Shown: piece after piece, positions 12,855 through 12,958 of the stretch
Numbering within the stretch: position 1 is the stretch's first letter
Layout of the letters: each line of letters begins with the position of its first letter
From: Acidimicrobiales bacterium
GTDB taxonomy: Bacteria; Actinomycetota; Acidimicrobiia; Acidimicrobiales; Poriferisodaliceae
DNA length: 12,958 bases
Reading direction: 5' to 3'
NCBI GenBank assembly: GCA_020631315.1
Contig: JAHDHM010000020.1
Coordinates: 1-12,958 of the forward strand
Notes under the pieces: model-generated
Told to the model about the DNA's origin: nothing
Seen by the model: only the letters and a program-made list of their open reading frames with translations
Database searches by the model: none
Made by a program: the position numbers and the translations under genes

Positions 12855-12958
12855 CAGATCCCCTGGAACGAGATGGATCGGACCGCAACAGCGCCCTTCG
12901 GGGGCATCTCGTACAGCGACGGCATCAGATCCCCTGGAACGAGATGGATCGGACCGCA
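12833..12958. repeat. Exact 55-base direct repeat at the right window edge (12833-12887 and 12904-12958)
   Basis: The two copies are identical over 55 bases and separated by 16 bases (12888-12903), so the period is 71. Copy one holds the hemoglobin ribosome site, start codon and first seven codons. Copy two runs to the last base of the window. The exact length, identity and edge position are what a de Bruijn assembly with k=55 gives when a sequence ends on a node it has already passed. A true tandem duplication is possible but less likely. Confidence 0.85.
12854..12958 (-). other. Possible 3' end of an upstream gene coupled to the hemoglobin gene
   Basis: A minus-strand frame is open from the window edge and ends at TGA 12856-12854, overlapping the hemoglobin ATG by one base. 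Its last residues (PPKGAVAVRSISFQGI) could be the C-terminus of a translationally coupled gene. I do not recognise it, and its upstream part passes through the second repeat copy, so that part may be an assembly artefact. Confidence 0.2.

Noticed and set aside
1..12958. CRISPR array, mobile element, tRNA or prophage signs
   Set aside because: No spaced repeat series, transposase or integrase motifs, tRNA-like cloverleaf or phage genes were seen. The only repeats are two-copy repeats: those at the window edges and a GTGACCT pair at 11052-11071.

Overview
The window is dense, GC-rich (roughly two thirds G+C) bacterial DNA. Genes sit almost edge to edge, stops and starts often overlap (ATGA, GTGA, TGATG), GTG and TTG starts are common, and several genes start 7-8 bases after a TANNNT hexamer. 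With a HelD-family helicase, a HemE/HemY pair and a group II truncated hemoglobin, this points to an actinobacterium. A deep lineage such as Acidimicrobiia is plausible, but this is inferred from overall character and not from a marker gene. Nothing looks like phage, plasmid, IS element, CRISPR or tRNA/rRNA, and no gene-free stretch exceeds 300 bases.

Region by region: (1) 46-2166, minus: a HelD-type UvrD-like ATPase that recycles RNA polymerase, divergent from (2) 2301-6300, plus: hemE, hemY and lnt, each start overlapping the previous stop by one to four bases. These give two steps of heme synthesis and an apolipoprotein N-acyltransferase-like protein whose nucleophilic Cys is replaced by Ser. 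(3) 6272-6721, minus: dtd, a D-aminoacyl-tRNA deacylase, convergent with and overlapping lnt. (4) 6926-9966, plus: a GT4 glycosyltransferase, a SAM methyltransferase split by a frameshift, and an alpha/alpha-toroid protein of the kind often labelled 'prenyltransferase', all overlapping. Facing it, 9956-11036 minus, are gtrA and a second, unrelated methyltransferase. Together these five genes look like an uncharacterised glycan or glycolipid modification locus, and they are the best candidate for new biology here. (5) 11109-11963, plus: acyl-CoA thioesterase II (tesB). (6) 11978-12854, minus: a group II truncated hemoglobin followed by a DoxX membrane protein.

Both ends of the window look like assembly-graph ends. 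The last 55 bases repeat 12833-12887 exactly, and the first 55 bases begin and end with the same 21-mer. The lengths 55 and 21 match common assembler k-mer sizes, so the outermost bases, including the region just upstream of the hemoglobin gene, should not be taken at face value.
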